A program made the position numbers and the translations under genes. From DAOUGC01 sp034429695 (lineage in GTDB: Bacteria > Chloroflexota > Anaerolineae > Anaerolineales > Anaerolineaceae), in the NCBI GenBank assembly GCA_034429695.1, contig DAOUGC010000278.1, forward strand, positions 1-55,937: 55,937 nucleotides of DNA. The letters are read 5' to 3'. Of this stretch, positions 16,389 through 27,055 are shown in pieces (the first letter of the stretch is position 1; each line of letters starts with the position of its first letter). Below the pieces are notes generated by a model that saw only the letters and a list, made by a program, of their open reading frames with translations, was not told where the DNA came from and ran no database searches.

Positions 16389-19337
16389 TTATTCCACGGC
16401 TTCTTCGCCGCCATGATGGCCGTTGGATCCATTCCCATTTCCAGAAACATGTTCATCCCGCTTCTCAGAAGTGGTCTGACCGGGCGAGAGGATCACCTGT
16501 GCACGCGTTGCGTTCAAGGAACGTTGCAACTCCTCCACAGCCACACTTAACATTTCGCCCAGATCATTTGTGGAGCGGATTTTGCTGGTAATTTCAAGCA
16601 CTTTGCGGTCTCTTTCAGACCGACGGGTGGTTTCTTGAAGCAGGCGGACATTTTCCATTGCCAGAGCAATCTGATCGGCCACTGACTGGATGGCCGCCAG
16701 CTCTTCCTCATTCCATGTGCGCGATTTTTCTTTTTCCTGCATGTGGATCACGCCGATTGGCTCACCACGTAGAAGGATGGGGACCGCCACGGTGCTATCC
16801 GGTGCATCGGGTTCGATACTGGTGTTTTCCACCACTTCACCGCTGGCAAAGGCTTTCTCAATTTCCGGACGGCGCACCTCATCAATTGCAATGGTTCCCT
16901 GGGGAGTGTACATGTAACTCTTGCGGGCGCGTTCACTGCTTTCACGCTGCCACTCCTGTCTCAAATACTGGCGGTGCAGATCCTGCACTTCAGCAAGAGC
17001 CTGGGTGGTCTCTTCATATAGCCGATTGTTCATGATGGCCACAGCCACCTGGTCAGCCAGAATGGAAAAGAGTTCAATGTCTTCGGTGGAGAAGGCATTG
17101 GCAGTGGTTGATTGAACATCCAGAGCGCCAATGATGACTTCACCGGTCTTCAGCGGCAGAGCCATTTCTGACCGTGTGAGGGGAAGGTCCGGGTTGTTGA
17201 AATAAACGGAGTCTTCACCCACGTCAGTCGCGATACGCGGCTCGCCCACGCCGGTGGCATAACCCACAATACCCACCTGACCCACCTTCAGGCGGTGCTG
17301 GCGCGCAAGCATGCGTTTGCCGCCCTCAGAGTTGGCTGCGCGAAGCACGGCAAATTCGCCCAGTTCATCCAGCAGGAAGATACCCACATGATAGAAGTTG
17401 AAGCGCTCGCTGATCAGACCGGTCACCTGATCCAGCAGATAATCAAGTTGTTGTGCTGTGGTAATGGAACGAGCCACATCAGACACCGTCTGGAGCTGCT
17501 GGGTACGATATTGCAGTGACAGGTTCTGCCGGTACAGCTCCTGGGTACGGGCTTGCACGCGATCTTCCAGTTCATTCACCAGGGTTGAAACCTGGCGGGT
17601 CATCTCATTGAAAGCCTCGCCCAGGGTTCCGATTTCGTCATTACTGCGGATTTCAGCCTTGGCGTTCAGGTCTCCAGAGGTAACCTGTGTGGCAGTGTGG
17701 GTGAGCTGGGTAATGGGTTGTGACAACACTCTGGAGATGGTCATGGAAGCCAGGGCTGCGATACTGGCGATGAGGGTTGAGACCAACAAGGAAAGGCGCC
17801 CCTGTTCCTGCAACAGGGATGTGAGGAAATCCTGGCGCTGGATGTAAACCACGTACCACGGCATTTCCCTGGCGTGGATGACCGAGCCGGCTGTTTCAAC
17901 TTCACTCGTTTCCTGCTGGTAAGTAAAGTCGGGGTTGGTATAAGCATTTAACAGCGCTGTCTCCATTTCGCGGATGATGCCTTCTTCATCCGGAAGTGAG
18001 TCCAATGGAAGGCGCTGGGTGAGGATGTAGCGGTTGCGTTCCGGAATGGTTAGCTCATTCACGGGTTTGTAAATTAATCCCGGGTTCGAGGCATCGGCCA
18101 GACGGATAAAGTTTTCGTCGAACAGGATGGGATAAGAACGATACCCAAACAGACCGCGGTTGCTTTCGATCAAGCGTTGAAAGATCTGCGCAGAGTATTT
18201 CATTCTTAGAACCCCAATCGGTGAACCACTGCGGCCAAGGATGGGGCTGGAAAAGATCATATAAGAGACGTTGTTTCGGTCAAACAGGACCGGGCTGTTA
18301 TACCCACGTCCACTCTGATAAGAAGTAACAAAATAATCAGTGGAGCCTTCACTCAAACCGATCAAGTCTTGTTTTGTGTCGAAAATATTCCGTCCGGCGT
18401 TGTTGATGATGCCGATGGAGAGGATATAGGAACTGTTGGGTGAGTTGCGCATTGCCTGGAAGACGGTTTGAATGTCGGCTTCTTCATCACTGCCCGGCCG
18501 CATCTCAGAATCCATATTCAGGTAAGCCGGAAATGCAGGCATGTTGGCATTCAACGCAACCGTATTAAGCGTATTGGTGATGAATTCATCAACTTCATTT
18601 GCTGTCTTTTGTGCTGCCAGATTGAGACCGTCATAGTTTTGCTGATAGAGCGAATCGCGCGTAAATTGTGACTGGGTGATGGAGAGCAAGGCTAATGGGA
18701 TCAAGGCAAGAGCCAGCGAAGCCGACACCAACTTAACACGCAGGGTGGCAACAATGAATTCCATGGCCATCATGACCAGGTAAATCATCACCAGCAACCC
18801 CAACAGAGCCGGAATAAACACCAAGAATTCCGGGATATCGACTTTTGTGGTTGTGATCAAGAGGCTTAAAACCAGAATGACAATGGCCCCAAAGATGCCG
18901 ATGGTGATGGCGGTATCACCATACCCGCGATTAAGCGATGCGAAGCCGATGATGGCGGTAAATATCATTGCCAGCAGAGCGGAAAGGATGCCGATATCAT
19001 CGACCAGAAGACCCAGCAATGCCAAAACCGACTGGACCGAAATGATCAGGATGAATAATCGGATCGCCGGACGGTTGTTCAGGATGGAGGATTGCGATGC
19101 GAGAATGAGCAGTGCTGCCAGGGTAAAGGCAACAGAGAGGATCAGGAATGAGGAGTAGCTGTTGTCATCAGGCGGCAGAGCGGCTGTTTTTGAGAACATC
19201 CAAATCGCACCGGCGCCAAGAATTCCACCCAGGGCAAAGGTGAAAATTGCCAGCAATGATTGCAGGTCAATTCTTTCCAGTCGCCTGGTGGTGGTGGATT
19301 GCAGATCGATGGGTTGTTCAGGTTTTGCCACTAACAT
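16389..19337 (-). CDS. Membrane GAF sensor with 7-TM and Cache-like domains, no output domain
   Basis: 982 residues. About seven transmembrane helices (27-49, 62-81, 92-112, 116-134, 143-162, 170-190, 203-222) precede an extracytoplasmic Cache-like region (~223-510). TM8 (513-533), HAMP (535-590), coiled coil and GAF1 (about 615-775) follow. A linker holds W796 and Y808-x-Y810, then a second, shorter GAF (about 845-900), and a tail (905-950) resembling the first helix and strand of another GAF, ending in a Gly/Asn/His-rich stretch. It lacks kinase, cyclase or methyl-accepting output. The start ATG has GAGGA upstream and lies 12 nt after the previous stop. It probably works as a sensory subunit for the hybrid kinase of the same operon. 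Confidence 0.9.
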   Translation of the reverse strand: MLVAKPEQPIDLQSTTTRRLERIDLQSLLAIFTFALGGILGAGAIWMFSKTAALPPDDNSYSSFLILSVAFTLAALLILASQSSILNNRPAIRLFILIISVQSVLALLGLLVDDIGILSALLAMIFTAIIGFASLNRGYGDTAITIGIFGAIVILVLSLLITTTKVDIPEFLVFIPALLGLLVMIYLVMMAMEFIVATLRVKLVSASLALALIPLALLSITQSQFTRDSLYQQNYDGLNLAAQKTANEVDEFITNTLNTVALNANMPAFPAYLNMDSEMRPGSDEEADIQTVFQAMRNSPNSSYILSIGIINNAGRNIFDTKQDLIGLSEGSTDYFVTSYQSGRGYNSPVLFDRNNVSYMIFSSPILGRSGSPIGVLRMKYSAQIFQRLIESNRGLFGYRSYPILFDENFIRLADASNPGLIYKPVNELTIPERNRYILTQRLPLDSLPDEEGIIREMETALLNAYTNPDFTYQQETSEVETAGSVIHAREMPWYVVYIQRQDFLTSLLQEQGRLSLLVSTLIASIAALASMTISRVLSQPITQLTHTATQVTSGDLNAKAEIRSNDEIGTLGEAFNEMTRQVSTLVNELEDRVQARTQELYRQNLSLQYRTQQLQTVSDVARSITTAQQLDYLLDQVTGLISERFNFYHVGIFLLDELGEFAVLRAANSEGGKRMLARQHRLKVGQVGIVGYATGVGEPRIATDVGEDSVYFNNPDLPLTRSEMALPLKTGEVIIGALDVQSTTANAFSTEDIELFSILADQVAVAIMNNRLYEETTQALAEVQDLHRQYLRQEWQRESSERARKSYMYTPQGTIAIDEVRRPEIEKAFASGEVVENTSIEPDAPDSTVAVPILLRGEPIGVIHMQEKEKSRTWNEEELAAIQSVADQIALAMENVRLLQETTRRSERDRKVLEITSKIRSTNDLGEMLSVAVEELQRSLNATRAQVILSPGQTTSEKRDEHVSGNGNGSNGHHGGEEAVE

Positions 19338-19349
19338 AAGTCCTCTACC

Positions 19350-21044
19350 TTAACCCTCTTGATTTCTCAATTGAACGACGACCCCGGCCACACCCATTGA
19401 CTTGCCCAACTCACTTGCCGCGGTTTCCAGAATGGCTTCAATATCAGTTGCCGCCCGAACACGTGAGGTGATGTTGGAGACCAGGTGCTCCCGTTCGGCA
19501 CGAAGCTGAATTTCTTCAAGCAGGCGGGCATTTTCCAGTGCCGGAGAGAGGCGACTTGAGGTCATTTCGAGCAGTTCAAGCAAGTTTTGGGGTACAGTGG
19601 ACCCGTCATAACGAATTTCCAGGACTCCCAAAGTTTGCTGGCGCATGGTAATGGGCAGGGTGATGATGGTAAAAGGTTGGCCGGTGCTCTCATCCACTGA
19701 TGGGGTGATGCTGGGCTTGCCAGATTGCAGGGCGCTGCTCATGTGAATTGGATCGGCCGGGGCGGGTTGAATTTCTTGATCGCGCATTCGATAGGAGTAT
19801 TGCCGGCGTGTCATGGACAAGTGCTGACTCCAGGATTGACGTGTCATCTGCTGGTACGTATGGCGCAATTCATCCAATTCCATGCTGGTATCTGCAAGAA
19901 TGCGGGCTGTGTGGATTGCGGCGGCAAGTTGGGCGCAGGCAAGTTGCAAAACCTTGACAATCTCAGGGGTAAAGAAAGCCAGTCTGTCACTCTGAAGATC
20001 CAGCGCGCCGATGGCTTCATCACCAATGATCAGGGGTAGTACCAGTTCTGAGCGGGTATCAGGCAGCAATGGGTGAGCAGCATAAAACGGGTCGAAGGTT
20101 ACATCAGAAACCAGACGTTCTGTTTTGCGGTTGATTACATAACCAATCAGGCCAACCTCACCCAGCCTTTGACGATACGTCTGCGAGATGATCTCCACTG
20201 CAGAGTTGCCAACGGCGCTTTCCAGTACTGCATACTCGCCACGTTCATCAACAAGCAAAATACCGGCATAATACAGACCCATTCGACGATGAATAATCTG
20301 CAAAGCTTCGCGTTGGATTTCAACCGGAGAGGATGTGAGGGTAATCATCCTTGCCATTTCGGCATTGATTTCATACTCGTCCAAGCGGCGGTTGAGTTCA
20401 ACGGTCTGCGCATCCAGGCGGGTCTCCAGATCCTGCCGGTCGGCATAGAGTTGTTCGGCAAGAGTGGACTGGTGGGTGAGGCTGTGCTCCAACCGGCGCA
20501 GCAACTGGCTGATGGTCGACATCAGCGCCGCCATGGAAAGCATGTACAGGACCAACATGGAGACAAACTGACCCGGTTGGGAGGTAATTAACGGTGTGCC
20601 ACCAATGCTGGATACACTGGATATGATCAGCGAGATCAGGCAGATGATGGAAGGGGCAATGGCAAAAAAGATATCAACCAGCAATAATGCCAGGATGGGC
20701 ACAACCACCAGGGTGATCAATGAGAAAGCATTGAAACCCCGATCAATGTAGGGGAGTACTCCAGCGAGAAACAATATGGAAAGGAAAACCAGTGCTCGTA
20801 TGGAATGACTGAAAAGGTTGCGATTGAACGCAACCACACCCACGGCAATTAACAGGCCAACACCCAACCCCACCAGGGCGAAGTCGCGGGTAACCGCAGA
20901 CTGGACTGTGGTGACGATGAGCAGCAAAAAGCCGAGTACCACAGCGCCGTACAGCAAGGTTTGAAGAATACGGGATTGGAGAGCGCGAAGGGTGATCGGC
21001 GCTGACTGTTCTCTTGATGCGGGTAGATGAAGATCTGAGTTCAT
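19350..21044 (-). CDS. Membrane GAF sensor protein, no output domain (paralogue A)
   Basis: 564 residues. The N-terminus has about five to six membrane helices (30-50, 55-74, 83-100, 105-145, 160-178) without a large extracytoplasmic domain. Then come a long coiled coil (180-225), GAF1 (about 225-385), a linker with W405 and Y416-x-Y418, a compact GAF2 (about 440-510) and the half-GAF tail VSNITSRVRAATDIEAIL...VVVQL, ending soon after. The layout matches the 560-residue neighbour, so the pair probably arose by duplication. Its ATG overlaps the neighbour's TGA as ATGA, and it lies 12 nt before the 982-residue sensor. No catalytic output is visible; signalling must go through a partner. Confidence 0.9.
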   Translation of the reverse strand: MNSDLHLPASREQSAPITLRALQSRILQTLLYGAVVLGFLLLIVTTVQSAVTRDFALVGLGVGLLIAVGVVAFNRNLFSHSIRALVFLSILFLAGVLPYIDRGFNAFSLITLVVVPILALLLVDIFFAIAPSIICLISLIISSVSSIGGTPLITSQPGQFVSMLVLYMLSMAALMSTISQLLRRLEHSLTHQSTLAEQLYADRQDLETRLDAQTVELNRRLDEYEINAEMARMITLTSSPVEIQREALQIIHRRMGLYYAGILLVDERGEYAVLESAVGNSAVEIISQTYRQRLGEVGLIGYVINRKTERLVSDVTFDPFYAAHPLLPDTRSELVLPLIIGDEAIGALDLQSDRLAFFTPEIVKVLQLACAQLAAAIHTARILADTSMELDELRHTYQQMTRQSWSQHLSMTRRQYSYRMRDQEIQPAPADPIHMSSALQSGKPSITPSVDESTGQPFTIITLPITMRQQTLGVLEIRYDGSTVPQNLLELLEMTSSRLSPALENARLLEEIQLRAEREHLVSNITSRVRAATDIEAILETAASELGKSMGVAGVVVQLRNQEG

Positions 21045-22723
21045 GCCACACCCTGTAGTTGCTTATGACCATTTTCCCCATTGTCCGCTGACTGTTCCTG
21101 GGGTAATAGATGAACCGCGACCTCTGAAACTGACGGAAGTTGACCAAGCTCGGTAAGGGCGATTTTCAATATTTCCTCAATGCTGATGGCGCGTGAGAAC
21201 TGGGTGGTGAGGGTGTTGACTTTTTCCTCTTGAAGTGCGCGCCGTTGGGTTTCTTCCAACAGGCGGGCGCTTTCCAGTGCCAGAGCTGTTTGAGTGGTGA
21301 TGGCTTCAACGAGCTGTCTTTCTTCTTCAGAGAGTTGTCCCGCTGCGGTTGACAGCGTGATCCTGCCAATCACCTGATCGCGGAGGGTGATGGGGACACT
21401 CATTTCATTACCGGTTGAACCGGATGGGTTTTCATATGAGTATTGCAAACGCCCATGAATGTTGACCATCTCTGTCCAGGCGGCGCCAAGATACTGCTGG
21501 TTGAGGGCGCGAATTTCATCAAGGTTTTGCTGGGTTTGCTGGAACAGACGGGCATTTTCAAGAGCAACCGCCACGCTATCGGCAACGCCCTGGAACACCA
21601 TGATATCTGCATCATCAAATGCGTTTGGCTGAGTGGATTGAATGGTCATGGCGCCCAGCGCCTTGCCGGATGAACGAATGGGAATGGCAAGCTCGGAACG
21701 GGTGAGGGGCAGTACCGGATTATTAAAGCGCACGGCTTCCTGACCAACATCCAGAGCAATACGTGCTTTCTGATTGGACACGGTCCAACCAATCATCGAG
21801 GAACCGCCAATCTGCAAACGGTGACCGGCAGCCAGCATTCTTCTACCGGCTTCGCCTGTACCGGCGCGCAGGACTGCGTATTGCTGGTATTCATCCACCA
21901 GGAAAATACCAGCATAATACAGGTTCATGCGCTCCTGCAACAGGGTGACCACCCGTTGCAAAAGCTCTTGCGGATCGAGCAAACTTGAGACCGATTGAAC
22001 CACCTCAACTGCAGTGCGAAGTTGGGTCAGACGGCGCATCATGTCATCGGTGCGTTCCTGAACGCGTCCCTCCAAACTCTCGCGTTCCTTTTCCAGTTCG
22101 CGCGCGGTTTCCTGTTGCTTTTTTAATGTGGCATCCATGCCGCGCACCAATGAACCAGTGGACATGGAAACAGTGGAGGCAAGCAGGGTGAAGTAGACAA
22201 TCGCCAGGATCCAGTCCGCCAGATTACGCGGGTCTGCATTGGCGCCAAGGGGAGGTGCAGGAATGAAACCGGTAACCATGCCGGCGGCAAACAACACCAT
22301 GGTGATGATGCTGACGAAAAGCCCAACACCACCTGCCTGTACACCCAGGAAAATCCCGGCCAATCCTGACATGGTGAACATGAAAATACGGGCATTGCCG
22401 CCCAAGCCATACTCGTACATGGAGAAAACAGAACTGGCAAACACTACTGACAGCAATAAAAACGACCGCAACCGGTAAGGAATGGTTCGGAAGACTGCAA
22501 TCAACAGGGTTGCCGAAAACACAATGACGTAAACGATCAGGCTGACAAAATCATCAGTAATGACAGCATCCCGTACGGTGACGATTAGAGTGATGATGCC
22601 AAAACCGGCCAGATACAGGGCAATGAGTTGCAGAATCCGTTCACGCAGGATCAGCAGCTCATCACTCTTTTTCAGATAAGCTGGTGTGGTACCGGGGAGA
22701 AGCGAGCGAAAGAAGTTGATCAA
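21041..22723 (-). CDS. Membrane GAF sensor protein, no output domain (paralogue B)
   Basis: 560 residues from a TTG start at 22723 that has GAGGAGG 5 nt upstream and overlaps the preceding TGA (TTGA). Helical membrane segments lie at about 35-50, 60-78, 88-103, 112-150 and 170-188. A coiled coil leads to GAF1 (235-395, with LYYAGIFLVDE and TRSELAIPI), a linker with W416 and Y428-x-Y430, a compact GAF2 (440-490) and a terminal half-GAF (500-540). A polar tail follows. Like its neighbours it has input domains only. The exact ATGA/TTGA overlaps with the genes on both sides suggest that fixed stoichiometry of the sensor proteins matters. Confidence 0.9.
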   Translation of the reverse strand: MINFFRSLLPGTTPAYLKKSDELLILRERILQLIALYLAGFGIITLIVTVRDAVITDDFVSLIVYVIVFSATLLIAVFRTIPYRLRSFLLLSVVFASSVFSMYEYGLGGNARIFMFTMSGLAGIFLGVQAGGVGLFVSIITMVLFAAGMVTGFIPAPPLGANADPRNLADWILAIVYFTLLASTVSMSTGSLVRGMDATLKKQQETARELEKERESLEGRVQERTDDMMRRLTQLRTAVEVVQSVSSLLDPQELLQRVVTLLQERMNLYYAGIFLVDEYQQYAVLRAGTGEAGRRMLAAGHRLQIGGSSMIGWTVSNQKARIALDVGQEAVRFNNPVLPLTRSELAIPIRSSGKALGAMTIQSTQPNAFDDADIMVFQGVADSVAVALENARLFQQTQQNLDEIRALNQQYLGAAWTEMVNIHGRLQYSYENPSGSTGNEMSVPITLRDQVIGRITLSTAAGQLSEEERQLVEAITTQTALALESARLLEETQRRALQEEKVNTLTTQFSRAISIEEILKIALTELGQLPSVSEVAVHLLPQEQSADNGENGHKQLQGVA

Positions 22724-25700
22724 CGTTCCTCCTCGTCATGCGGCTGGCTGCCATTTCCACCCATGGAAGGCTGTTCGGCGTGGCTTTGTTCCACGGCTGG
22801 CATCAACTCGATGTACGCTTTCCCAGCACCCACCGCACGACAAATTTCGGCTGCCGATGTTTGTAAAATGGTCTGAATATCCACTGACCGGCGGATGCGG
22901 CTGGTGACATCGTAAATACGTCGTTGATGTTCCACCTGGCGGCGAATTTCTGAAATTAGCTGAGCGTTGTAAAGGATGGCGCCCAGGCTGTTACCAAGCG
23001 TGGTCATTATGTCCTGGTCGTTTTCGTCGAAGGCAGCCACCTTGGGACTTTCCATCAGCAGTACACCCAACAAATTGCCTGAGTACAAAACAGGCACGGC
23101 GATCTGCGAGATTGCGTCACTGGTTTCTGTTGAGAAACGCGGATCGGTTGCCAGGTCGGTGACAACCACCGACTGCTGGTTCTCTGCTGCCATACCAACA
23201 GCGCCCTCGCCAAAGCCAGTCACCATGGAGCCCATCTCCACGCCCTCATAACCGGCAGAGGCGCGCACGTTCAGGAACAGGCCTGATTCATCCGGTGTGA
23301 AGAAGGCGATGCGGTAGTTGGGAAGGGAGGATTTGAGTGTCTGGGTGGTGGCGATAAGGACTTCTTCGGGATTGCCTTTTGCGGCAGCCTGGGAAGTGAT
23401 CGTGTGCAGCATACGGTGCAGCGAGAGGTTCTCCTGGGCGTTGGCAAACAGGTTTGCATTCATCACTGCCACAGCGAGTTGGTCGGCCAGAATCTGAAGG
23501 ATGGAAATATCTTCCGGTGTGAAGGCGTCCACATGTGTGGATTGCACATCCAATGCGCCGAGCACCCTGTCGCCGATCATCATGGGAATGGTCAGTTCAG
23601 AGCGGGTATCGGGAAGCAATGGATTGGCATAGTAGGCAGGATCACTGGTGACATCGTTGATCACCATGGCCTGTTTTTGTTCGGTTGCCCGCCCCACAAT
23701 GGAACGTGAGCCAACCGCCAGACGATGACCGGCGGTTTTCATTTGCGCACCGGCTGTGCCGGTTGATTCACGCAGGATGGCATACTGGTTGGTGGGGTCA
23801 AGCAGGAAGATGGAGGCATGATAGAACCCGAATCGTTCGCGAACCAGGTTGACCGCTTTGGCGAGCAGTTCATCAATCACCAAAGTGCCGGTTGTGTCAC
23901 GGGCGATTTCTGCGGCAGTGCGGATCTGCTGGGAGTTCCTTTGGGCAACTGCCTCAGCCCGTTTCATGTCAGTGATGTCATGAGAAATGCTGAGCAGGCC
24001 AACATTTTCATCCTCGCTGGTCCTCATTACGATACGGGAGACGACCGCCCAGCTTTCGTTATTTTCTCCGGGGTTGAAATGTTCAACCACTTCCTTTGCA
24101 CTTTGGCCTGAGGAGATCATCTCGAGTTGCGTTCGTAATAAGTCCATACCCTGTTCAGATTCAATAATCTGGGCAGGTGTGCGGCCAATTACCTGAACGT
24201 CCGACTCCATTCCCATGGCCTGGGTGAATGAGCGGCTGACACGGATGTAATGGCCTTCCTGATCAGTGAAATATACCTGATCGGGTGTATTGGTTAGCAG
24301 GGTGTTAAGGAAGAAGCGTTCCTGGTCATAAGCGCGCAGGGCAGCCTGCATATCCGTGACCAGTTGCGCGTTGCGGATGGCAATGGCCAGTTGGGGCGCC
24401 ATGGTCTCAAGCAGGGTGACATCTTCATCCTTGAAGCGATTTTCTCGTTCCAGGTCCTGAATGACGATGACACCAACCACTGATTCGCCTGCAAGCAGCG
24501 GGATGCCAAGCCAGGATCGTGCGGAACGGCCAATAATTTTCGCGCCCAACTCCATACTGCGGCGCTGGGCATCACGGTTGATCAGCAGGGTCTGGCGGGT
24601 ATTAATGACATGTGATGTCATGCCTTCGCCCAGTGGGAATGGTTCAACAGATGAATAGCGGCCAGCTTCCACCACAAACGGAGCCTGGATGGTCACAGCG
24701 TTTTCATCATAGATCATGACCGCAAACTCAAGCCCGCTACCCAGCAACTGGGAAATTTCGCGATGCATGTTCTGATAGATTACAGAAAGATCAGTCACCA
24801 CCGAAATGGACTGGCTGATTGCACCCAGAGTTTGCAGTTGCTTGTAGGATTCCTCCAGTCGGCGAACCAGACGGAAGCGCGAAAGTGTACTGGAGGTGAC
24901 CGCCATCAGGTTTGTAAACGGCTGCAGGCCGGTTTCTGTGATGGGTACACCATCGCGTTCGCCAAGGATCAAGATCTTTGCCAGTTGGTCACCCTCGCGA
25001 ATGGGGAAGACCACCGCCGAGCGGCAACCGCGCCTGACGAAGAAGGTCAGCATGTTTTCAAATTCATTTGGTTTGGCCAGGTTGTCGATCATCACATGAT
25101 CAACATTCGTCAGACGTTCAGCTACATTGAGCAGTGGCAGACTGATACCGGTTGCGGTATTCTGACCGGTGGGGGTTTGTGCATCAATGATGGACAGCAC
25201 GTTGATGTGGTCAAACTCAATGGCGTAAATACCAGCCACATAGCGGGTGTTGTTCAGGGTGTTGTTGAGCAGACCCAGAACCTCGGTCTCATTGTTCGCC
25301 ATGGCCACCTGGCGTCCACAGCGGTAGAGCAGGGCAGTCTCTTCAATGTTGACCTGAGCGCCTTCCAGCAAGCGAATATTTTCGAGACTGGCTGCCACTT
25401 GATTGGTCAAGGTCTGTAAAACTGATACCGTTTCGTCATCAAAGGCTTCAACGGCAGTGGATTGTACATTCAGCACGCCCAGCAGCTTATCACTGATCAT
25501 GATCGGCAATGCCAAAGCCGACTGGGCTGTCTCCACCATCAATTCCTGGTAACTGGGCTCCAGCGCAATATCACCGATGCCGCGTGATTTGCTGTTAGCC
25601 AGCACCCAACCAATCAAGGAGTACGAGCCTAGGCGAACCCTGACTCCCTTGTTTCCTTTGATGGACGAATTTCTCGTGCTTTCTTCAATAAGAACGGCAT

Positions 25701-27039
25701 TCAATCCGCTATCATCCAGCAAATACATGCCAGCGTACAGGTAACCAAACCGTTCCACCACCAGTTCCACTGTTCTGCGGATAATTTCACCGCGCTCCGC
25801 GGAAGATGTGGCCAGTTGCCCCACCTCTGAAGCCAGGCGAATTTGCTCGGTGCGTTCTGCCACCTTTTGTTCCAGTGAACGGTACAGATCGGTGATTTGC
25901 TCAACCATGCGGTTGAATGAATAAGCCAGCAGACCGATTTCGTCATTTCGATTGACCCTCGCCCGTTGAGACCAGTTTCCTTCTGCAAAGCTGTGGGCGT
26001 GACGAACCAGGTCGAGCAGGGGTTGGACAATGCGGAAGCTGAAAAGATAGGTGAGGCCACCGGTGATCAACAGCGTGCTGATCAGGATTAATAAGTTTAA
26101 CGGGGATAAATTTACCAGTTGCGAAAAGACGACGCGTTGTGGAACTTCCAACACAAGCCCCATGGAAAGTTCTGGCATCCACAGGATGTAACTGAACGCA
26201 TCGATATCGCCATAGGTTTCGTACCGATTGAAAGTGCCCATCAATTCCATGCGATCCACTTTGGACAGGACCATGTCCTGATATTCGGGCATGGATTGCA
26301 GGGGGGTTAGTTCCTGCTCGGATGGATTGATACCCAACATAATGTTGTCATTGGTGAGGTAATAGGCAGTTGCAGAAGGGAAGAACCCACCCGCTGCCAC
26401 CAAAGAAGAGCGCGGTACCGTTGAGTTATAGGAGCCGATGACTGTCGCAATCGGATTTCCCGAGTAATCTTTAATGGTTGCGGCGCTAAACAGCACCAAT
26501 TTGTTGTAATAGAAAGGGGCAGGGTTGAAGAAGGCCTGGGACTTGTTTCTTCCCAGTAAGTTTTTTATTACGTAATTATCGGAATAGTTGTTCTTTCCCC
26601 AATCCGGGTTGGTGGTGACCAGCAGTTTTGCGTTTAGATTGACGATCATTAATTCGTCAAAAAGGACCTGGTCCCCTTTGCCAGAACGTTCCAGATAATC
26701 ACGCAGGGTTAGTTGGGCAGCGTCGAGCGATAGACGGTCATTGGGAACGTCCATCAGTTTGTTCACGGCTCCGGTCAACCGGCTGTCAGAGGCAATCTTA
26801 TCCACTGTGAGCTGGCCGGAACTGACCAGGTCTTTCAGTTGGTTTGCCTGGGTTTGGGTGACCGATTGCATTTGCTCGCGGATCTGGCTGAGTAACAACT
26901 GACGGGAGCGGAAATAGGTTGTTGTGCCCAGCATTAATACCGGAAGCAGTGAGAGCAAAAGGATGAATATCACCCACTGGCGTGCCAGACTGCCTTTGAA
27001 CTGTCCTGACTGTCTCGTCCTGCCAACCGAAAAACCCAT
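22720..27039 (-). CDS. Large membrane Cache-HAMP-multi-GAF-PAS sensor, no output domain
   Basis: About 1439 residues from the ATG at 27039 (GAGG nine nt upstream); a TTG five codons earlier at 27054 is an alternative. Order: TM1 (~20-40), an extracytoplasmic double-Cache-like region (~41-305), TM2 (~313-335), HAMP (~336-388), GAF1 (~400-560), GAF2 (~565-730), GAF3 (~740-915), PAS (~925-1045, with DQVYFTDQEGHYIRVSRSF), GAF4 (~1055-1220), GAF5 (~1230-1390), and the half-GAF tail IRRSVDIQTILQTSAAEI followed by a polar end. There is no HisKA, GGDEF or MCP domain, so five GAFs and a PAS converge on nothing within the protein. It follows two receiver genes and overlaps the next sensor gene by 4 nt. 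Confidence 0.9.
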   Translation of the reverse strand: MGFSVGRTRQSGQFKGSLARQWVIFILLLSLLPVLMLGTTTYFRSRQLLLSQIREQMQSVTQTQANQLKDLVSSGQLTVDKIASDSRLTGAVNKLMDVPNDRLSLDAAQLTLRDYLERSGKGDQVLFDELMIVNLNAKLLVTTNPDWGKNNYSDNYVIKNLLGRNKSQAFFNPAPFYYNKLVLFSAATIKDYSGNPIATVIGSYNSTVPRSSLVAAGGFFPSATAYYLTNDNIMLGINPSEQELTPLQSMPEYQDMVLSKVDRMELMGTFNRYETYGDIDAFSYILWMPELSMGLVLEVPQRVVFSQLVNLSPLNLLILISTLLITGGLTYLFSFRIVQPLLDLVRHAHSFAEGNWSQRARVNRNDEIGLLAYSFNRMVEQITDLYRSLEQKVAERTEQIRLASEVGQLATSSAERGEIIRRTVELVVERFGYLYAGMYLLDDSGLNAVLIEESTRNSSIKGNKGVRVRLGSYSLIGWVLANSKSRGIGDIALEPSYQELMVETAQSALALPIMISDKLLGVLNVQSTAVEAFDDETVSVLQTLTNQVAASLENIRLLEGAQVNIEETALLYRCGRQVAMANNETEVLGLLNNTLNNTRYVAGIYAIEFDHINVLSIIDAQTPTGQNTATGISLPLLNVAERLTNVDHVMIDNLAKPNEFENMLTFFVRRGCRSAVVFPIREGDQLAKILILGERDGVPITETGLQPFTNLMAVTSSTLSRFRLVRRLEESYKQLQTLGAISQSISVVTDLSVIYQNMHREISQLLGSGLEFAVMIYDENAVTIQAPFVVEAGRYSSVEPFPLGEGMTSHVINTRQTLLINRDAQRRSMELGAKIIGRSARSWLGIPLLAGESVVGVIVIQDLERENRFKDEDVTLLETMAPQLAIAIRNAQLVTDMQAALRAYDQERFFLNTLLTNTPDQVYFTDQEGHYIRVSRSFTQAMGMESDVQVIGRTPAQIIESEQGMDLLRTQLEMISSGQSAKEVVEHFNPGENNESWAVVSRIVMRTSEDENVGLLSISHDITDMKRAEAVAQRNSQQIRTAAEIARDTTGTLVIDELLAKAVNLVRERFGFYHASIFLLDPTNQYAILRESTGTAGAQMKTAGHRLAVGSRSIVGRATEQKQAMVINDVTSDPAYYANPLLPDTRSELTIPMMIGDRVLGALDVQSTHVDAFTPEDISILQILADQLAVAVMNANLFANAQENLSLHRMLHTITSQAAAKGNPEEVLIATTQTLKSSLPNYRIAFFTPDESGLFLNVRASAGYEGVEMGSMVTGFGEGAVGMAAENQQSVVVTDLATDPRFSTETSDAISQIAVPVLYSGNLLGVLLMESPKVAAFDENDQDIMTTLGNSLGAILYNAQLISEIRRQVEHQRRIYDVTSRIRRSVDIQTILQTSAAEICRAVGAGKAYIELMPAVEQSHAEQPSMGGNGSQPHDEEER

Positions 27040-27055
27040 GGTCGTTGTCCTCAAC

